Of a DNA stretch of 64,000 nucleotides, positions 17,494-25,836 are shown piece after piece. The position numbers and the translations under genes were made by a program. How positions within the stretch are numbered: position 1 is the stretch's first letter; each line of letters starts with the position of its first letter. The stretch covers positions 801,001-865,000 of the forward strand of contig NZ_CP141595.1 in NCBI RefSeq assembly GCF_035590735.1, given 5' to 3'. The notes under the pieces were generated by a model. That model did not search any database, was not told the DNA's origin, and was given only the letters and a program-made list of their open reading frames with translations. The stretch is from Rossellomorea aquimaris. GTDB lineage: Bacteria > Bacillota > Bacilli > Bacillales > Bacillaceae_B.

Positions 17494-17520
17494 AAAAGGC
17501 TGCCAATCAATCCGGCGGCC
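17494..17520. terminator. Bidirectional terminator next to the TetR remnant
   Basis: AAAAGGCTGCC and GGCGGCCTTTT arms with A and T tracts on both sides. It lies immediately downstream of the minus-strand TetR fragment. Confidence 0.55.
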
Positions 17521-17538
17521 TTTTCTCCTATTCTCCCC

Positions 17539-17790
17539 TCATAAATTCCGATCCAACCAACTCCCCATCTGCCTCGCCAGGACCTCTGCTGGTTCTGTGA
17601 GGCACCCAGTAATCCATGCTTCAACGATTTTAACGATGGCGGCTCCAAAAAATTTGAGCAAGAGCTCTTGACTCATTCCTTGGTTGATTCCTGTAGTGGT
17701 ATCTACGTCTCCTTCCAGTTCTTCGATGACGAAGGTGAGAAAGCTGGTGCGGAATGTGGGGGCGTCTTTGCTGGATAGGATGGTAATGAA
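17539..17790 (-). pseudogene. C-terminal fragment of a TetR/AcrR-family regulator
   Basis: The minus strand from about 17790 to the stop at 17539 reads as 83 residues of a TetR ligand-binding domain end: TFRTSFLTFVIEELEG, then ELLLKFFGAAIVKIVEAWI and ARQMGSWLDRNL. The DNA-binding half is missing. The break coincides with a GGGTCTGACCC repeat at 17797, beyond which a dnaB fragment in the opposite orientation begins. Confidence 0.75.
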
Positions 17791-17796
17791 AACACC

Positions 17797-17814
17797 GGGG
17801 TCTGACCCTTTTTT
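17797..17814. repeat. Family C repeat copy 1
   Basis: GGGGTCTGACCCTTTTTT. It sits exactly between the TetR fragment and the dnaB fragment. Confidence 0.65.
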
Positions 17815-17817
17815 CTA

Positions 17818-18163
17818 GAGCTTCACGGATATCAACATGATGAAATAGTCGAATCCCTATAAGTATCTGACGAAAGACGAGATGCCGAGGATGCACGGGG
17901 CGATGAATGCCGTGTACAAAGCGAAGCTCGAACTCTCGCAGAATGGGATGATCACCCTGCCGGAGATCAGACAGCGGATCATGAATCTGAAGCGGGAGTA
18001 CCCGACGGAGCCGTTTCTCGTGGTGATTGATTACCTGCAGCTGATCAATGTGAAGGAGCGGTTTGACCGGCATGACCTTGCGATTGGGCATATTACCAAG
18101 CAGCTGAAGGGGATGGTGAAGTTGGAGTTTGTGAGGGAGTTTGGGCGGTTTCGGAGTGGCAAT
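17818..18163 (+). pseudogene. Truncated copy of the phage-type dnaB helicase gene
   Basis: Closely similar to 13269-13834 of the intact helicase gene. It starts in the middle of the motor domain, carries an in-frame TAG soon after (ATGATGAAATAG), and has lost about 228 bp between GGGATGG and GTGAAGTTGGAG. It ends at a family B palindrome. Without Walker A it cannot be active. A recent duplication is likely because many stretches are nearly identical. Confidence 0.9.
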
Positions 18164-18164
18164 G

Positions 18165-18285
18165 GAGCCACGGAGACAGGTACCATGGCTCAGGATTAAA
18201 CTTTGAAAGGGGGATGGATTGGGATGTTGGTGACGGAGTATGCGAAGAACGTGTCAGAGTTTCAGATTGATAGTTTGAAGGTGGA
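18165..18285 (+). repeat. Repeat unit 3, truncated
   Basis: Family B palindrome at 18165-18191 followed by the first 60 bases of the small ORF (ATG 18224, MLVTEYAKNVSEFQIDSLKV); similarity then stops and unrelated sequence follows. Confidence 0.7.
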
Positions 18286-18597
18286 AAGGGCAGAAGATGC
18301 CTGGCGATTGATCGCAGGGAAAATCAAAGCTGTGGCTGAAGCCCCTCCATATTGAACCATGACCCAAACACATTCAACGTTTTTTCTTAGAGGCATTGAG
18401 GGTATAAGATAAGTGTGGAGGATACAGACTTGATGTATTGGAAAAAAGCACGCCAAACCGGGTCTGGTTCCATGATTGAGAGATGAGTCAGGAAGAGCTT
18501 GATATGGAACTGGCTAAAGGCAAGGCGGATGTTGAATGTGTTTTAGACAAACATACATACACCAAACATGATTTCCGAACAGGAGGAACGGTTACCA
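18286..18597. other. Region upstream of the carotenoid operon
   Basis: No intact gene. Two scraps look coding: MYWKKARQTGSGSMIER near 18432, and a 41-codon ORF at 18484 (MSQEELDMELAKGKADVE) that overlaps the crtP start. Neither was recognised. No convincing promoter was found for the crt genes. Confidence 0.35.
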
Positions 18598-20085
18598 TTG
18601 AAGAATAAAACGGTACTTATCATTGGAGGCGGACTCGGCGGGGTGTCGGCTGCCATTACACTCGCACAGGCGGGATACGATGTTTCCTTATATGAAAAAA
18701 ATGATCATATTGGAGGGAAGTTGAACCGGCTCGAACAAGACGGCTTTGGTTTTGATCTTGGCCCATCCATTTTGACGATGCCGCAGATTTTCGAGAAATT
18801 GTTTGCGGCGAGCGGGAAATCCATGAAGGATTATGTCCAGATTGAAAGGCTGGATCATCAATGGCGTTCCTTCTTCCCCGATGGAAATGTCATAGACTTA
18901 TATGAAGATATGAACGACATGCGGGAGAAGAACGCCTCTCTCAGTGAAAAGGACATTCGTGAATATCAACGTCTGCTGGAGCATTCGAAGACCCATTACG
19001 ATATGACGGATAAAACCTTATTTAAAGGTGCGGATACGGCAAAAGGAATCGTCAAGCAGGCGGGACTGTTCAGTGTCTTGAAGAACATTGACCTCATGTC
19101 CACAGTGCATAAATCCCTCGATAAGCGGATCAGTCATGAGCAGTTTCGCGATATGCTCTCTTATTTTATCAAATATGTGGGTTCGTCCCCTTACGATGCG
19201 CCGGCCGTGATGAATATGATGATCTACATGCAGCATGACCAGGGAGCATGGTATGTTCCCGGCGGTTTGCATAAGCTCGCGGATGCTCTTGTGAAGCTGG
19301 CGGAAGAAGTGGGGGTGACCTTCCACCTTGGACGGCAGATCGTCAAGCTAGACAAGAAGGATGGAGATATTACCGGAGCCGTATTGGATGACGGAACACG
19401 GGTGACAGCCGATCACTATGTCTCCAATATGGAAGTCATACCGGTTTACGAGCGGTTACTGGAAGAAGACAGCGATTTTATTAACAAATTAAAAAAGAAA
19501 TTCGAACCGGCAAGCTCCGGTCTTGTCATGCATCTGGGTGTGAAAAAGATTTATCCGCAGCTTCGCCATCATAATTTCTTTTTCGCAGAAAATATGAAGG
19601 AGCAAATGGAATCGATCTTCCACCGCCATGAACTGCCGGACGATCCGGTCATTTATCTGGTCAATGTCAATAAGACCGATCCGACTCAGGCTCCTCCAGG
19701 ACATGAAAATATCAAGGTGCTGCCGCATATTCCTTTTATCCGGGATGAGAATCCGTATACGCAAAAGGACTATGAACAATTCGCTGAGCGGGTCCTGATC
19801 AAGTTGGAGAAGATGGGCCTCGATGGCTTGCGTGAGAACATTGTCACCAGGGATATGTGGACACCGGAAGATATCAGGCGCACGTATGGTTCCGACCGCG
19901 GTGCGATTTATGGGACCGTGTCAGACAGTAAGAAGAATAAAGGGTTGAAGCATCCGAAACAGAGTGAACGTTACGACAACCTCTATTTTGTGGGGGGGAC
20001 GGTGAATCCAGGTGGTGGAATGCCGATGGTGACACTAAGCGGCCAGCTTGTAGGTGAGAAAATTATGGAGAGGGATTCTGGATAA
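18598..20085 (+). CDS. crtP: 4,4'-diaponeurosporene oxidase, CrtP/CrtI-type flavoprotein
   Basis: Start TTG 18598 (MKNKTVLIIGGGLGGVSAA) is preferred over ATG 18568 because AGGAGG lies at 18581-18586; this gives 495 residues. The N-terminal dinucleotide-binding motif is at about 8-19. Conserved stretches such as DGFGFDLGPSILTMPQIFEK and the C-terminal FVGGTVNPGGGMPMVTLSGQ match phytoene-desaturase-type enzymes. Resemblance to staphylococcal CrtP is closer than to CrtN, and the next two genes are crtO- and crtQ-like, so oxidation of the C30 carotene end group is likely. A desaturase role cannot be excluded without alignment. No crtM or crtN is in the window. Confidence 0.82.
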   Translation: MKNKTVLIIGGGLGGVSAAITLAQAGYDVSLYEKNDHIGGKLNRLEQDGFGFDLGPSILTMPQIFEKLFAASGKSMKDYVQIERLDHQWRSFFPDGNVIDLYEDMNDMREKNASLSEKDIREYQRLLEHSKTHYDMTDKTLFKGADTAKGIVKQAGLFSVLKNIDLMSTVHKSLDKRISHEQFRDMLSYFIKYVGSSPYDAPAVMNMMIYMQHDQGAWYVPGGLHKLADALVKLAEEVGVTFHLGRQIVKLDKKDGDITGAVLDDGTRVTADHYVSNMEVIPVYERLLEEDSDFINKLKKKFEPASSGLVMHLGVKKIYPQLRHHNFFFAENMKEQMESIFHRHELPDDPVIYLVNVNKTDPTQAPPGHENIKVLPHIPFIRDENPYTQKDYEQFAERVLIKLEKMGLDGLRENIVTRDMWTPEDIRRTYGSDRGAIYGTVSDSKKNKGLKHPKQSERYDNLYFVGGTVNPGGGMPMVTLSGQLVGEKIMERDSG

Positions 20086-20100
20086 AAAAGGGGTGATGTC

Positions 20101-20586
20101 ATGATTGTCTCACTGCCTGACCATTGGATCATCCTGCTTGATGTGATTGCCTGGACGTTCTTTCATCTCTCCATTTCGGCTTTTTGCTTGAAACTGCCTT
20201 TGACGTGGTTCCTGAAAGACCATTTCTGGTTTCGGACGTTCTCTTTTGAACAGTCCGGAGCATTGTGGCAGCGTTTATTCCGGGTGAAGAAGTGGAAGGG
20301 ATTGATTCTGGATGGCACGATCTTTTTCAAAAAGGGATACAGTAAAAAGGGGTTGCATGGTACGAAGTCGAGGGACATAATCGTATTTGCGGCGGAAACG
20401 AAACGCGCGGAATTAACCCATTGGCTCTCCATTCTCCCTGCTCCGCTGTTCTTCATATGGAATCCAGTATGGGCAGGATGGGTGATGGTCCTGTATGCCG
20501 TGGTTTTCAACCTTCCGATTATCGTTGTTCAACGTTACAATCGTGGGCGTATATCGGCCATTACGTCAAGCCTTGGGAAGAAATGA
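20101..20586 (+). CDS. crtO: Glycosyl-4,4'-diaponeurosporenoate acyltransferase
   Basis: 161 residues, the size of CrtO enzymes. Hydrophobic segments at about 10-40 and 130-150 place it in the membrane. The region WFLKDHFWFRTFSFEQSGAL, followed by RLFRVKKWKGLILDGTIFFK, is typical of the family. It adds a fatty acyl chain to the sugar of the carotenoid ester, the last step of staphyloxanthin-type pigments. GGGGTGATG precedes the start, 15 bp after crtP. Confidence 0.8.
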   Translation: MIVSLPDHWIILLDVIAWTFFHLSISAFCLKLPLTWFLKDHFWFRTFSFEQSGALWQRLFRVKKWKGLILDGTIFFKKGYSKKGLHGTKSRDIIVFAAETKRAELTHWLSILPAPLFFIWNPVWAGWVMVLYAVVFNLPIIVVQRYNRGRISAITSSLGKK

Positions 20587-20669
20587 AGCAGACTATTGTA
20601 AGTGCAGTTACATAAAGATTGAACGGGGATTGGCACATTGGTGAGTTCTAGAGGAAGGAGGCAGGTGAA

Positions 20670-21776
20670 ATGACAATTTCAGAAGTGATCAATCTCATCC
20701 TGGGTTTCCTCGGGATTATCATTGCCATTATCATGTTTTGGTCCTTGCCGGTACCAGGTTTCACCGCAAGAAGTACGGCCGGCTTGCCGTTTCTGTCCAT
20801 CATTATCCCTGCCAGGAATGAAGAAGGCAGGATCTCCCCGTTATTGCAGTCGTTGCAGGAGCAGCGATTCAAGTCATTTGAAATTCTGTTGGTGGATGAC
20901 GATTCATCGGATCGAACCGTGGCTGTCGCAGAAAGCTACGGTGTAACGGTCCTGCAGAATAAAGGGGCAGGGAAATCATCTGCCTGCTGGCGCGGAGCCA
21001 AGGAGGCAAAGGGGAACTGGCTACTCTTCCTGGATGCCGATACAAGATTCACCAGTGTGGATGGATTACGCAATCTCCTGCGTTTCTACGAGAGGAAAGG
21101 AGCCAGGGGTATCCTCGCTTTGCAGCCCTATCACACCGTGGAGCGCGTGTATGAGCATCTTTCTATTGTTTTTAACATCATCGTGGTGGTAGGGATGAAT
21201 CTATTTACGGTCTGGGGATTCCGGTTCAAAGCTGCCGGTTCGTTCGGTCCATGTATTCTATGTAATCGAGACGATTACTTTTTATCTGGAGGGCATGAAA
21301 AAATCGAGGGTGCCATCATGGATGATCTGGCACTGGGAGAGGCCTTTCTTGATCAGAACCTCCCCGTTCGCTGCCTGGGCGGCAGAGGGATCATTTCGTT
21401 CCGCATGTATCCGGAAGGCATGGGGAGCCTTATCGAAGGCTGGTGCAAAAGTTTTGCCGTTGGTTCCAAGTCCACTCATCCCGTGGTCATGTTGATGGTC
21501 ATCCTCTGGATTACCGGAAGTTTAACCAGCGCGTCTTCATTGATCTCTTCAATTATGGAGGAAAGAACCATCGCTATGATCGTCAATGGGGCATTGTATA
21601 TCCTCTATAGCGTTCAAACGGCATGGTTTGCCCGCAGGGTCGGGGATTTTAGATGGGTGTTTTTCCCTTTTTATCCGCTGCTTTTTTTATTCTTTGCAGT
21701 GATTTTCCTTTATTCTTTCATCCGGGTGAATATTTTTCATTCTGTGAAGTGGAAGGGGCGGAAGATAAAGGTGTGA
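20670..21776 (+). CDS. crtQ: 4,4'-diaponeurosporenoate glycosyltransferase, GT2 family
   Basis: 368 residues. An N-terminal membrane helix is followed by a GT-A domain: LSIIIPARNEEGRISPLLQS near 45, VDDDSSD and the metal-binding DADTRF. C-terminal membrane helices follow. Order and domain structure match CrtQ, which glucosylates the carotenoid acid before CrtO acylation. AGGAAGGAGG precedes the start. A hairpin terminator directly follows. The last 145 bp are duplicated at 25635. Confidence 0.85.
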   Translation: MTISEVINLILGFLGIIIAIIMFWSLPVPGFTARSTAGLPFLSIIIPARNEEGRISPLLQSLQEQRFKSFEILLVDDDSSDRTVAVAESYGVTVLQNKGAGKSSACWRGAKEAKGNWLLFLDADTRFTSVDGLRNLLRFYERKGARGILALQPYHTVERVYEHLSIVFNIIVVVGMNLFTVWGFRFKAAGSFGPCILCNRDDYFLSGGHEKIEGAIMDDLALGEAFLDQNLPVRCLGGRGIISFRMYPEGMGSLIEGWCKSFAVGSKSTHPVVMLMVILWITGSLTSASSLISSIMEERTIAMIVNGALYILYSVQTAWFARRVGDFRWVFFPFYPLLFLFFAVIFLYSFIRVNIFHSVKWKGRKIKV

Positions 21777-21794
21777 AGGGCTTAGAGCCCTTTT
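21777..21794 (+). terminator. Terminator of the crt operon
   Basis: AGGGCT-TAG-AGCCCT followed by T's; short but perfectly paired, immediately after the crtQ stop. Confidence 0.55.
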
Positions 21795-21806
21795 ACTACC
21801 TGAAAT

Positions 21807-21826
21807 AAAGGGTCTGACCCTTTTTT
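21807..21826. repeat. Family C repeat copy 2
   Basis: AAAGGGTCTGACCCTTTTTT, an 8-bp stem with a T tail, placed directly after the crtQ terminator. Confidence 0.65.
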
Positions 21827-21828
21827 CC

Positions 21829-22149
21829 TAGAAAAACAGTTCTTTTGTTGGGGATGGAGGGGGGAGGGTTCTGTGGCTTTGTTTTGAGCCAGCTTTTGAT
21901 GAGGGAGTGTGTGAAGGGGTAAGAGTTTCAGAGTATATGGGGTTGTTGGGTTGGGATCTAATCAGGTGGCGTAAGAATGGAGATGCGTCATTTTTTGAGT
22001 GTGTCAGGAAATAGGGATTTATCGGGGTATTAAGTAAGGTTTGCGGTGATGTTGGACATGGTGAGTGGGGGAGGGGTGAGTGAAGCATGTTGGAGATTAT
22101 GCTGCTTCGTCTTGACGTAAAGGAAGCATGGGAACCGTCCCTGTGCTTA
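21829..22149 (+). repeat. Repeat unit 4, degenerate
   Basis: Starts with AAAAACAGTTCTTTTGTTGG, shared with unit 5, then a decayed left arm GGGGAGGGTTCTGTGGCTTT (21861-21880). The body aligns with the small-ORF unit (for example GTTTGCGGTGATGTTGGACA versus the same region of unit 1) but has several stops. It ends in a family A palindrome at 22122-22149. Confidence 0.6.
22122..22149. repeat. Family A palindrome copy 2
   Basis: GGAAGCATGGGAACCGTCCC then TGTGCTTA. Confidence 0.65.
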
Positions 22150-22234
22150 GAAGAAATGGAGTGTGGATCATGGTGAGAGGGAACGAAGAGTAGGTAAAAG
22201 GTAATTGTCATAACTTTTTATCGAGAATTGACGA

Positions 22235-22495
22235 TTAACCTTCCGATCGATTCTCAAGGATGAAAACCCGTTTATCAATATCGGTGATTCTTGTGTTCAG
22301 ATAATGAAAGTCCGTCTCAGAACGTTGGTTTCCTACTTTTAACTTAGTAATGACATCTTCTGTTTGTGATGTTTCAATTCTATTGACCGTTTCCTTTATC
22401 TCTTTTAAATCACTTCCGAATTCCTTTAGGTTACGGTCGAATTCCTTCATGTTCTGTTGAATATCGGATAACATGTTCACGATTTGCTTGTCCAT
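22235..22495 (-). CDS. Small coiled-coil protein, paralogue 1
   Basis: 86 residues from ATG 22495 with AAGGTGAGA upstream; a longer frame would read through a repeat and is rejected. The protein is almost entirely heptad-patterned (MDKQIVNMLSDIQQNMKEFD, later VGNQRSETDFHYLNTRITDI) and should form a coiled coil. Two paralogues lie at 36533 and 37196. Flanking DNA is also conserved among the three, so the whole unit was copied. Similar small proteins are common in Bacillus; function unknown. Confidence 0.65.
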   Translation of the reverse strand: MDKQIVNMLSDIQQNMKEFDRNLKEFGSDLKEIKETVNRIETSQTEDVITKLKVGNQRSETDFHYLNTRITDIDKRVFILENRSEG

Positions 22496-22590
22496 AAATC
22501 TCACCTTCCTACTATTATAATAGTTGAAATGAATAGATGATACTACCCTGATATTGTATGAACTGGCAAGCGGAGAGGCAGGTGCTTTGG

Positions 22591-22621
22591 TCCAGACAAG
22601 AGGAAGCACAAGAACCGTCCC
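22591..22621. repeat. Family A repeat copy 3, half palindrome
   Basis: AGGAAGCACAAGAACCGTCC then CC; the right half has diverged to CACTCTAC. Confidence 0.55.
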
Positions 22622-22734
22622 CACTCTACTAAAAATACCCTCCCAAAAAACGGAAGGGTCACAAGAGGGTGTAGATTCCCGACAAACACATTGAAAGACT
22701 TTAGATACTATTAAATACTTGTAAGGGCTTATAT

Positions 22735-23185
22735 TTAATACCCTGTTACTTTTCCAGTGTACTTAGTAGATTTCACTTTATACAGAGGTGGTTTATCATG
22801 TCCAGTAGGGATAGCTATCTCTTGAACGACAATTCTCCAATCTCCTCTTCCTGCATCACTGCTTAACGTTACTGGGGAGTCATTTCTAACTGTCTTGGAA
22901 ACTTTAGTGGACCACCACAATCCATTACTCTTTTGTAATTTCTACTGTTATACCTGCCTTACCACCTGTTTGAATAAAACTTTCAACTTCAAAATTAACC
23001 TTTACTGAGTTCTTACTTGAATAAAAGTGGTGATAATTCCCGGGATTACTGGTTCCGGTGTTTTTAGTTGTACCACTGAAATTTGTGATGTGTAAGCTAG
23101 CCGCTGCAGGGCTTACAACGAGACCGAAAGCTACTACTATTAACACAACAATAAAGGATAATTTATATGAAATACTTTTTCTCAT
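22735..23185 (-). pseudogene. Secreted protein gene with a single-base frameshift
   Basis: Two abutting frames read as one protein. 22925-23185 gives a signal peptide (SFIVVLIVVAFGLVVSPAAA) and a beta-type region ending GITVEITKE. After one base is skipped at an AAAA run near 22930 the sequence continues SNGLWWSTKVSKTV and ends at 22735, giving about 147 residues. The run makes a sequencing error or a recent inactivation equally possible. No family recognised. It lies 27 bp downstream of another secreted-protein gene on the same strand. Confidence 0.6.
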
Positions 23186-23212
23186 TACTCTTCAACTCCT
23201 AATAAAATGTTA

Positions 23213-23845
23213 CTATTGAATATACGCATCTATAACTCTATAGCTCTTAGTGGGTGCATAAACGTCAACTATTATAGTTGTATAAGAACTTGTTGGCCAA
23301 TATTTTACAGGTGTGAATGTGCCCTTGCTTGTTACTCTTCCTACCTTGGCATCTTTACCTATTCTTCCATCTCTTCCTACAACGGTTTCTTTTGATGATC
23401 TACTGAAAAAGAGACCAGTAAGATCAGCGTCTGCATTAACAGCAGTTAGGTAGTCTCCCTTCCACGAAAAAGTCCCAAATACCGCATGAGAAAAATTTGC
23501 ACCTTTAGTATGAGCAATATACGCTTGATATTCTTTAGATCCAACAGATGAGGCAGCAGCAAAACTACCAATTGTATTTAAGGGAGCGCCCTTTAATTTT
23601 GAAGGTGCCATTACATTTTTTTCTATTAAACCTAGTTTCATATTTTCTGATTGTACCTCAATATCGGTTTCACCATTTGCCAACTTTTTGTTAATTTCTT
23701 CTTTCAGGACTTGTAGTTCTGCATTAATTTCTTCTTTTTCTTCATCTGTAAGAAAACCATTCGTTTGATTCTCAGCAGCACTTGCTCCATTAGCAGAGAT
23801 AAAAAGTATAAGCCCGAAAGCTAATATTAATAGTAGTTTCTTCAT
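23213..23845 (-). CDS. Secreted protein of unknown function
   Basis: 210 residues with GGAGGAG upstream of the start. A signal peptide (MKKLLLILAFGLILFISANG, cleavage probably after ASA) is followed by a charged helical segment (TDEEKEEINAELQVLKEEIN) and a beta-rich C-terminal domain (YQAYIAHTKGANFSHAVFGT). No cell-wall anchor. It is probably co-transcribed with the frameshifted secreted gene downstream. Confidence 0.7.
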   Translation of the reverse strand: MKKLLLILAFGLILFISANGASAAENQTNGFLTDEEKEEINAELQVLKEEINKKLANGETDIEVQSENMKLGLIEKNVMAPSKLKGAPLNTIGSFAAASSVGSKEYQAYIAHTKGANFSHAVFGTFSWKGDYLTAVNADADLTGLFFSRSSKETVVGRDGRIGKDAKVGRVTSKGTFTPVKYWPTSSYTTIIVDVYAPTKSYRVIDAYIQ

Positions 23846-24166
23846 TGTTTCTCCTCCTCTTTTGGTGTTTCCTGCGCAAGAAACAGAAGCAATCTTAATT
23901 GATCACATCTACATTATCTGGAAACTCGGTTGAATTGTCACCGAAAGAACTTGTAAGGAATTCCGCATTTTTTTTTGTAATTCCACTGTGTGGCATTGTG
24001 TATTTGTGCAAATATTTACTATTAAACATAAATATTGAATTGGAGCTAAAGACATTGTCTAACCTTAAAAGAAATTAATGTTTAGGGATTTTGCAGAATT
24101 ATCTAATTTTATATGGTAAGTTATTATTTGGAATATGGATGATTTACTCTATTAAGGAGGTGTATT
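23846..24166. other. Divergent promoter region
   Basis: Separates the secreted-protein pair (minus) from the luxR-type gene (plus). It contains a small palindrome GTTTCctgcgcaaGAAAC at about 23867-23884. The right part (about 24075-24166) is repeated with changes at about 50450-50545, including TATGGTAAGTTATTATTTGG, which suggests a shared control region. Confidence 0.5.
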
Positions 24167-24853
24167 GTGAATAGAGTCTTAATTATTAATGATAATGAAT
24201 TGCTAGGAAGAGGGATTAAGCAGGTCTTAGAAGAATCAGATTTTAAGGTTACTTTTATTAAAGAACTTCAAAATAAGGCAGGTATACTACCCCCATTGTC
24301 CTCTTTCGATATATATATAATTGATTTAGAGTCACCTGATATTTCAGTCAATGATTTAACGAGAGGAATATTCCAGACAAATACAGAGGCCAAGGTCATT
24401 TGCTTGTATGAAAGACATATAGCTCAAATCTACCAATATGCTGAACTGGGGATTTCTGGTCTCATAAAAAAGACTACACCTACAGAAGATCTCATTTCCA
24501 CGCTAAAACTAGTATTAAATGGTCAAGCTTTATTTCCACTTTCGTTGATAAAGCAGTTAGCCGATTCTCAGCAATTAGATCGTATGGCTAAGAATTCAAT
24601 GGCCCACGCATTATTGTCTCCAAAAGAATTGGAGATTTTAAATTTTGTAGCTGCAGGAAAGAAGAACAGGCAAATAGCTGAGCAACTTTATATGAGTATC
24701 CGTTCTGTAGAGTACTATTTAACTAAATCTTTCAAAAAGTTAGGTGTAAGCTCGCGAATGGAAGCTTATTCAAAAGCTATGGAGTTGGGTTTAATTGACA
24801 TAAACAAGACGATGCACCAGAATTTAAGTAAGAGGAATTTGATATCTGATTAA
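24167..24853 (+). CDS. LuxR/NarL-type response regulator
   Basis: 228 residues from GTG 24167 with AGGAGG upstream. The N-terminal receiver-like domain has acidic NDNE near residue 8, a likely phosphoacceptor in YIIDLESPD, and a late lysine (LIKKTTP). The C-terminal LuxR helix-turn-helix is clear: LLSPKELEILNFVAAGKKNR followed by SIRSVEYYLTKSFKKLGVSS. No partner histidine kinase is adjacent. It may control the divergent secreted genes, which share its promoter region; this is inference. Confidence 0.8.
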   Translation: MNRVLIINDNELLGRGIKQVLEESDFKVTFIKELQNKAGILPPLSSFDIYIIDLESPDISVNDLTRGIFQTNTEAKVICLYERHIAQIYQYAELGISGLIKKTTPTEDLISTLKLVLNGQALFPLSLIKQLADSQQLDRMAKNSMAHALLSPKELEILNFVAAGKKNRQIAEQLYMSIRSVEYYLTKSFKKLGVSSRMEAYSKAMELGLIDINKTMHQNLSKRNLISD

Positions 24854-24875
24854 AATAATGGAAATGGGTGAAAGA

Positions 24876-25040
24876 ATGCCAATACTTTTAATAATATTAT
24901 TTCTATTTATCGTTTGTTTTTTCATTAGTTCTTCTCTGAATATTCTTTTTAAACTAACAGATAAGAAACATTGGACCATTTCATTTTTCATTAGTTTATT
25001 TTTTTCATTAATTATCACTGCTTTTATTTTTGCAATTTGA
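24876..25040 (+). CDS. Small membrane protein
   Basis: 54 residues from ATG 24876, with GGGTGA upstream (ATG 24858 is possible). Two hydrophobic helices (ILLIILFLFIVCFFISSSL and FFISLFFSLIITAFIFAI) are separated by a short charged loop. It lies 22 bp behind the luxR-type gene and before its terminator. Confidence 0.5.
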   Translation: MPILLIILFLFIVCFFISSSLNILFKLTDKKHWTISFFISLFFSLIITAFIFAI

Positions 25041-25112
25041 TACCTATTCTTAGGTTTCTCTGAAAGAAGCTTATGAAACTGCAAGAGATATATGATCTTT
25101 TTGAACAATGAA

Positions 25113-25147
25113 AAACAGCGGTGAACGACGTTTCCGCTGTTTTTTTG
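25113..25147 (+). terminator. Terminator after the luxR-type operon
   Basis: AAACAGCGG / CCGCTGTTT stem with a 12-base loop and a run of T. Confidence 0.8.
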
Positions 25148-25220
25148 TATTAAGCACTTATTCAGTTAGACCATACAAAATTTCATTAATATTAAAACAA
25201 TATTCACCTGGTAATTGGTC

Positions 25221-25249
25221 GGTAGAGTGGGGACGGTTCCGCCTCTACC
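25221..25249. repeat. Family A variant with GGTAGAG stem
   Basis: GGTAGAG / CTCTACC arms around GGGGACGGTTCC. A close relative is at 53904-53934, where the flanks (CCCTTTACACTTTT) are also alike. Confidence 0.6.
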
Positions 25250-25349
25250 CTTTCCACTTTTGCAAAGATATCAAGGGTCCTCTCGAAAACTGGACGAAAA
25301 GGAAGATGGAATAAATAAACTCACCAAGTAAATGGGAACCGTCCGAATA

Positions 25350-25612
25350 AAAATCAAAAATGGTGAAGGAGGAACGCCAATCTCAACTTAAGTAAAGCCG
25401 AAAGGGGCTAAAATAAATGAAAACGGAGATCAATGTGGAATATTGCCTATATGGTGATGACCTAAATCCGGATGATATTACAAAATACCTTGAATTGGTA
25501 CCTTCGCTAAGTTATAAAAAAAGGTGATCTCATGAAAGAAAATAGAATAATGACAAGACTGTAGGGATGCTGGGAGATTGAAACAGGTTACGCTCCATCA
25601 ATGGATATCAAT
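25350..25612 (+). pseudogene. Truncated copy of toxin tail plus DUF4279 immunity gene
   Basis: Nearly identical to 53365-53632. It holds the end of the toxin frame (GGAACGCCAATC), then the DUF4279 start at 25417 with the same AAAGGGGCTAAAATAA leader. A one-base insertion in the A-run near 25525 and a TAG at 25561 destroy the frame. The copy stops at a family C repeat at 25613. Confidence 0.85.
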
Positions 25613-25633
25613 AAAGGGGTCTGACCCTTTTTC
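25613..25633. repeat. Family C repeat copy 3
   Basis: AAAGGGGTCTGACCCTTTTT, joining the DUF4279 fragment to the crtQ fragment. Confidence 0.65.
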
Positions 25634-25634
25634 A

Positions 25635-25779
25635 CGCAGGGTCGGGGATTTCAGATGGGTGTTTTTCCCTTTTTACCCGCTGCTATTTTTATTCTTCGCA
25701 GTGATTTTCCTTTATTCTTTTGTTCGGGTGAATGTTTTTCATTCGGTGAAATGGAAGGGGCGTAAGATAAGGGTGTGAT
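25635..25779 (+). pseudogene. 3' fragment of crtQ
   Basis: Matches 21633-21776 with scattered third-position changes and keeps the reading frame to the stop (VNVFHSVKWKGRKIRV). Only the last 48 codons are present. It is flanked on the left by a family C repeat and on the right by a family A palindrome. Confidence 0.88.
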
Positions 25780-25791
25780 GTGTGGATGAAA

Positions 25792-25821
25792 AGGAAGCAC
25801 GAGAACCGTCCCCGTGCTTCC
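25792..25821. repeat. Family A palindrome copy 4
   Basis: AGGAAGCACGAGAACCGTCC then CCGTGCTTCC; perfect stem GGAAGCAC/GTGCTTCC. An extra CCGTGCTTCC half follows at 25824. Confidence 0.8.
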
Positions 25822-25836
25822 ACCCGTGCTTCCAGC

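Larger units (their letters stand above)
16877..17538. other. Gene-poor region with short repeats and coding scraps
   Basis: Holds six tandem ATCA units (16975-16999), a strong terminator hairpin at 17078-17113 (AAACACAGC / GCTGTGTTT then T7), and an imperfect palindrome AGATACC / GGTATCT near 17192-17216 around a GGGACCTG core. A short open stretch at 17296-17380 (MENNLFVQNTKREYWGTIEL) may be an eroded gene; its family was not recognised. No intact gene is supported. Confidence 0.5.

Noticed and set aside
17630..18091. 153-codon minus-strand frame
   Set aside because: Shadow of the dnaB fragment and of the TetR fragment, which are in other frames.
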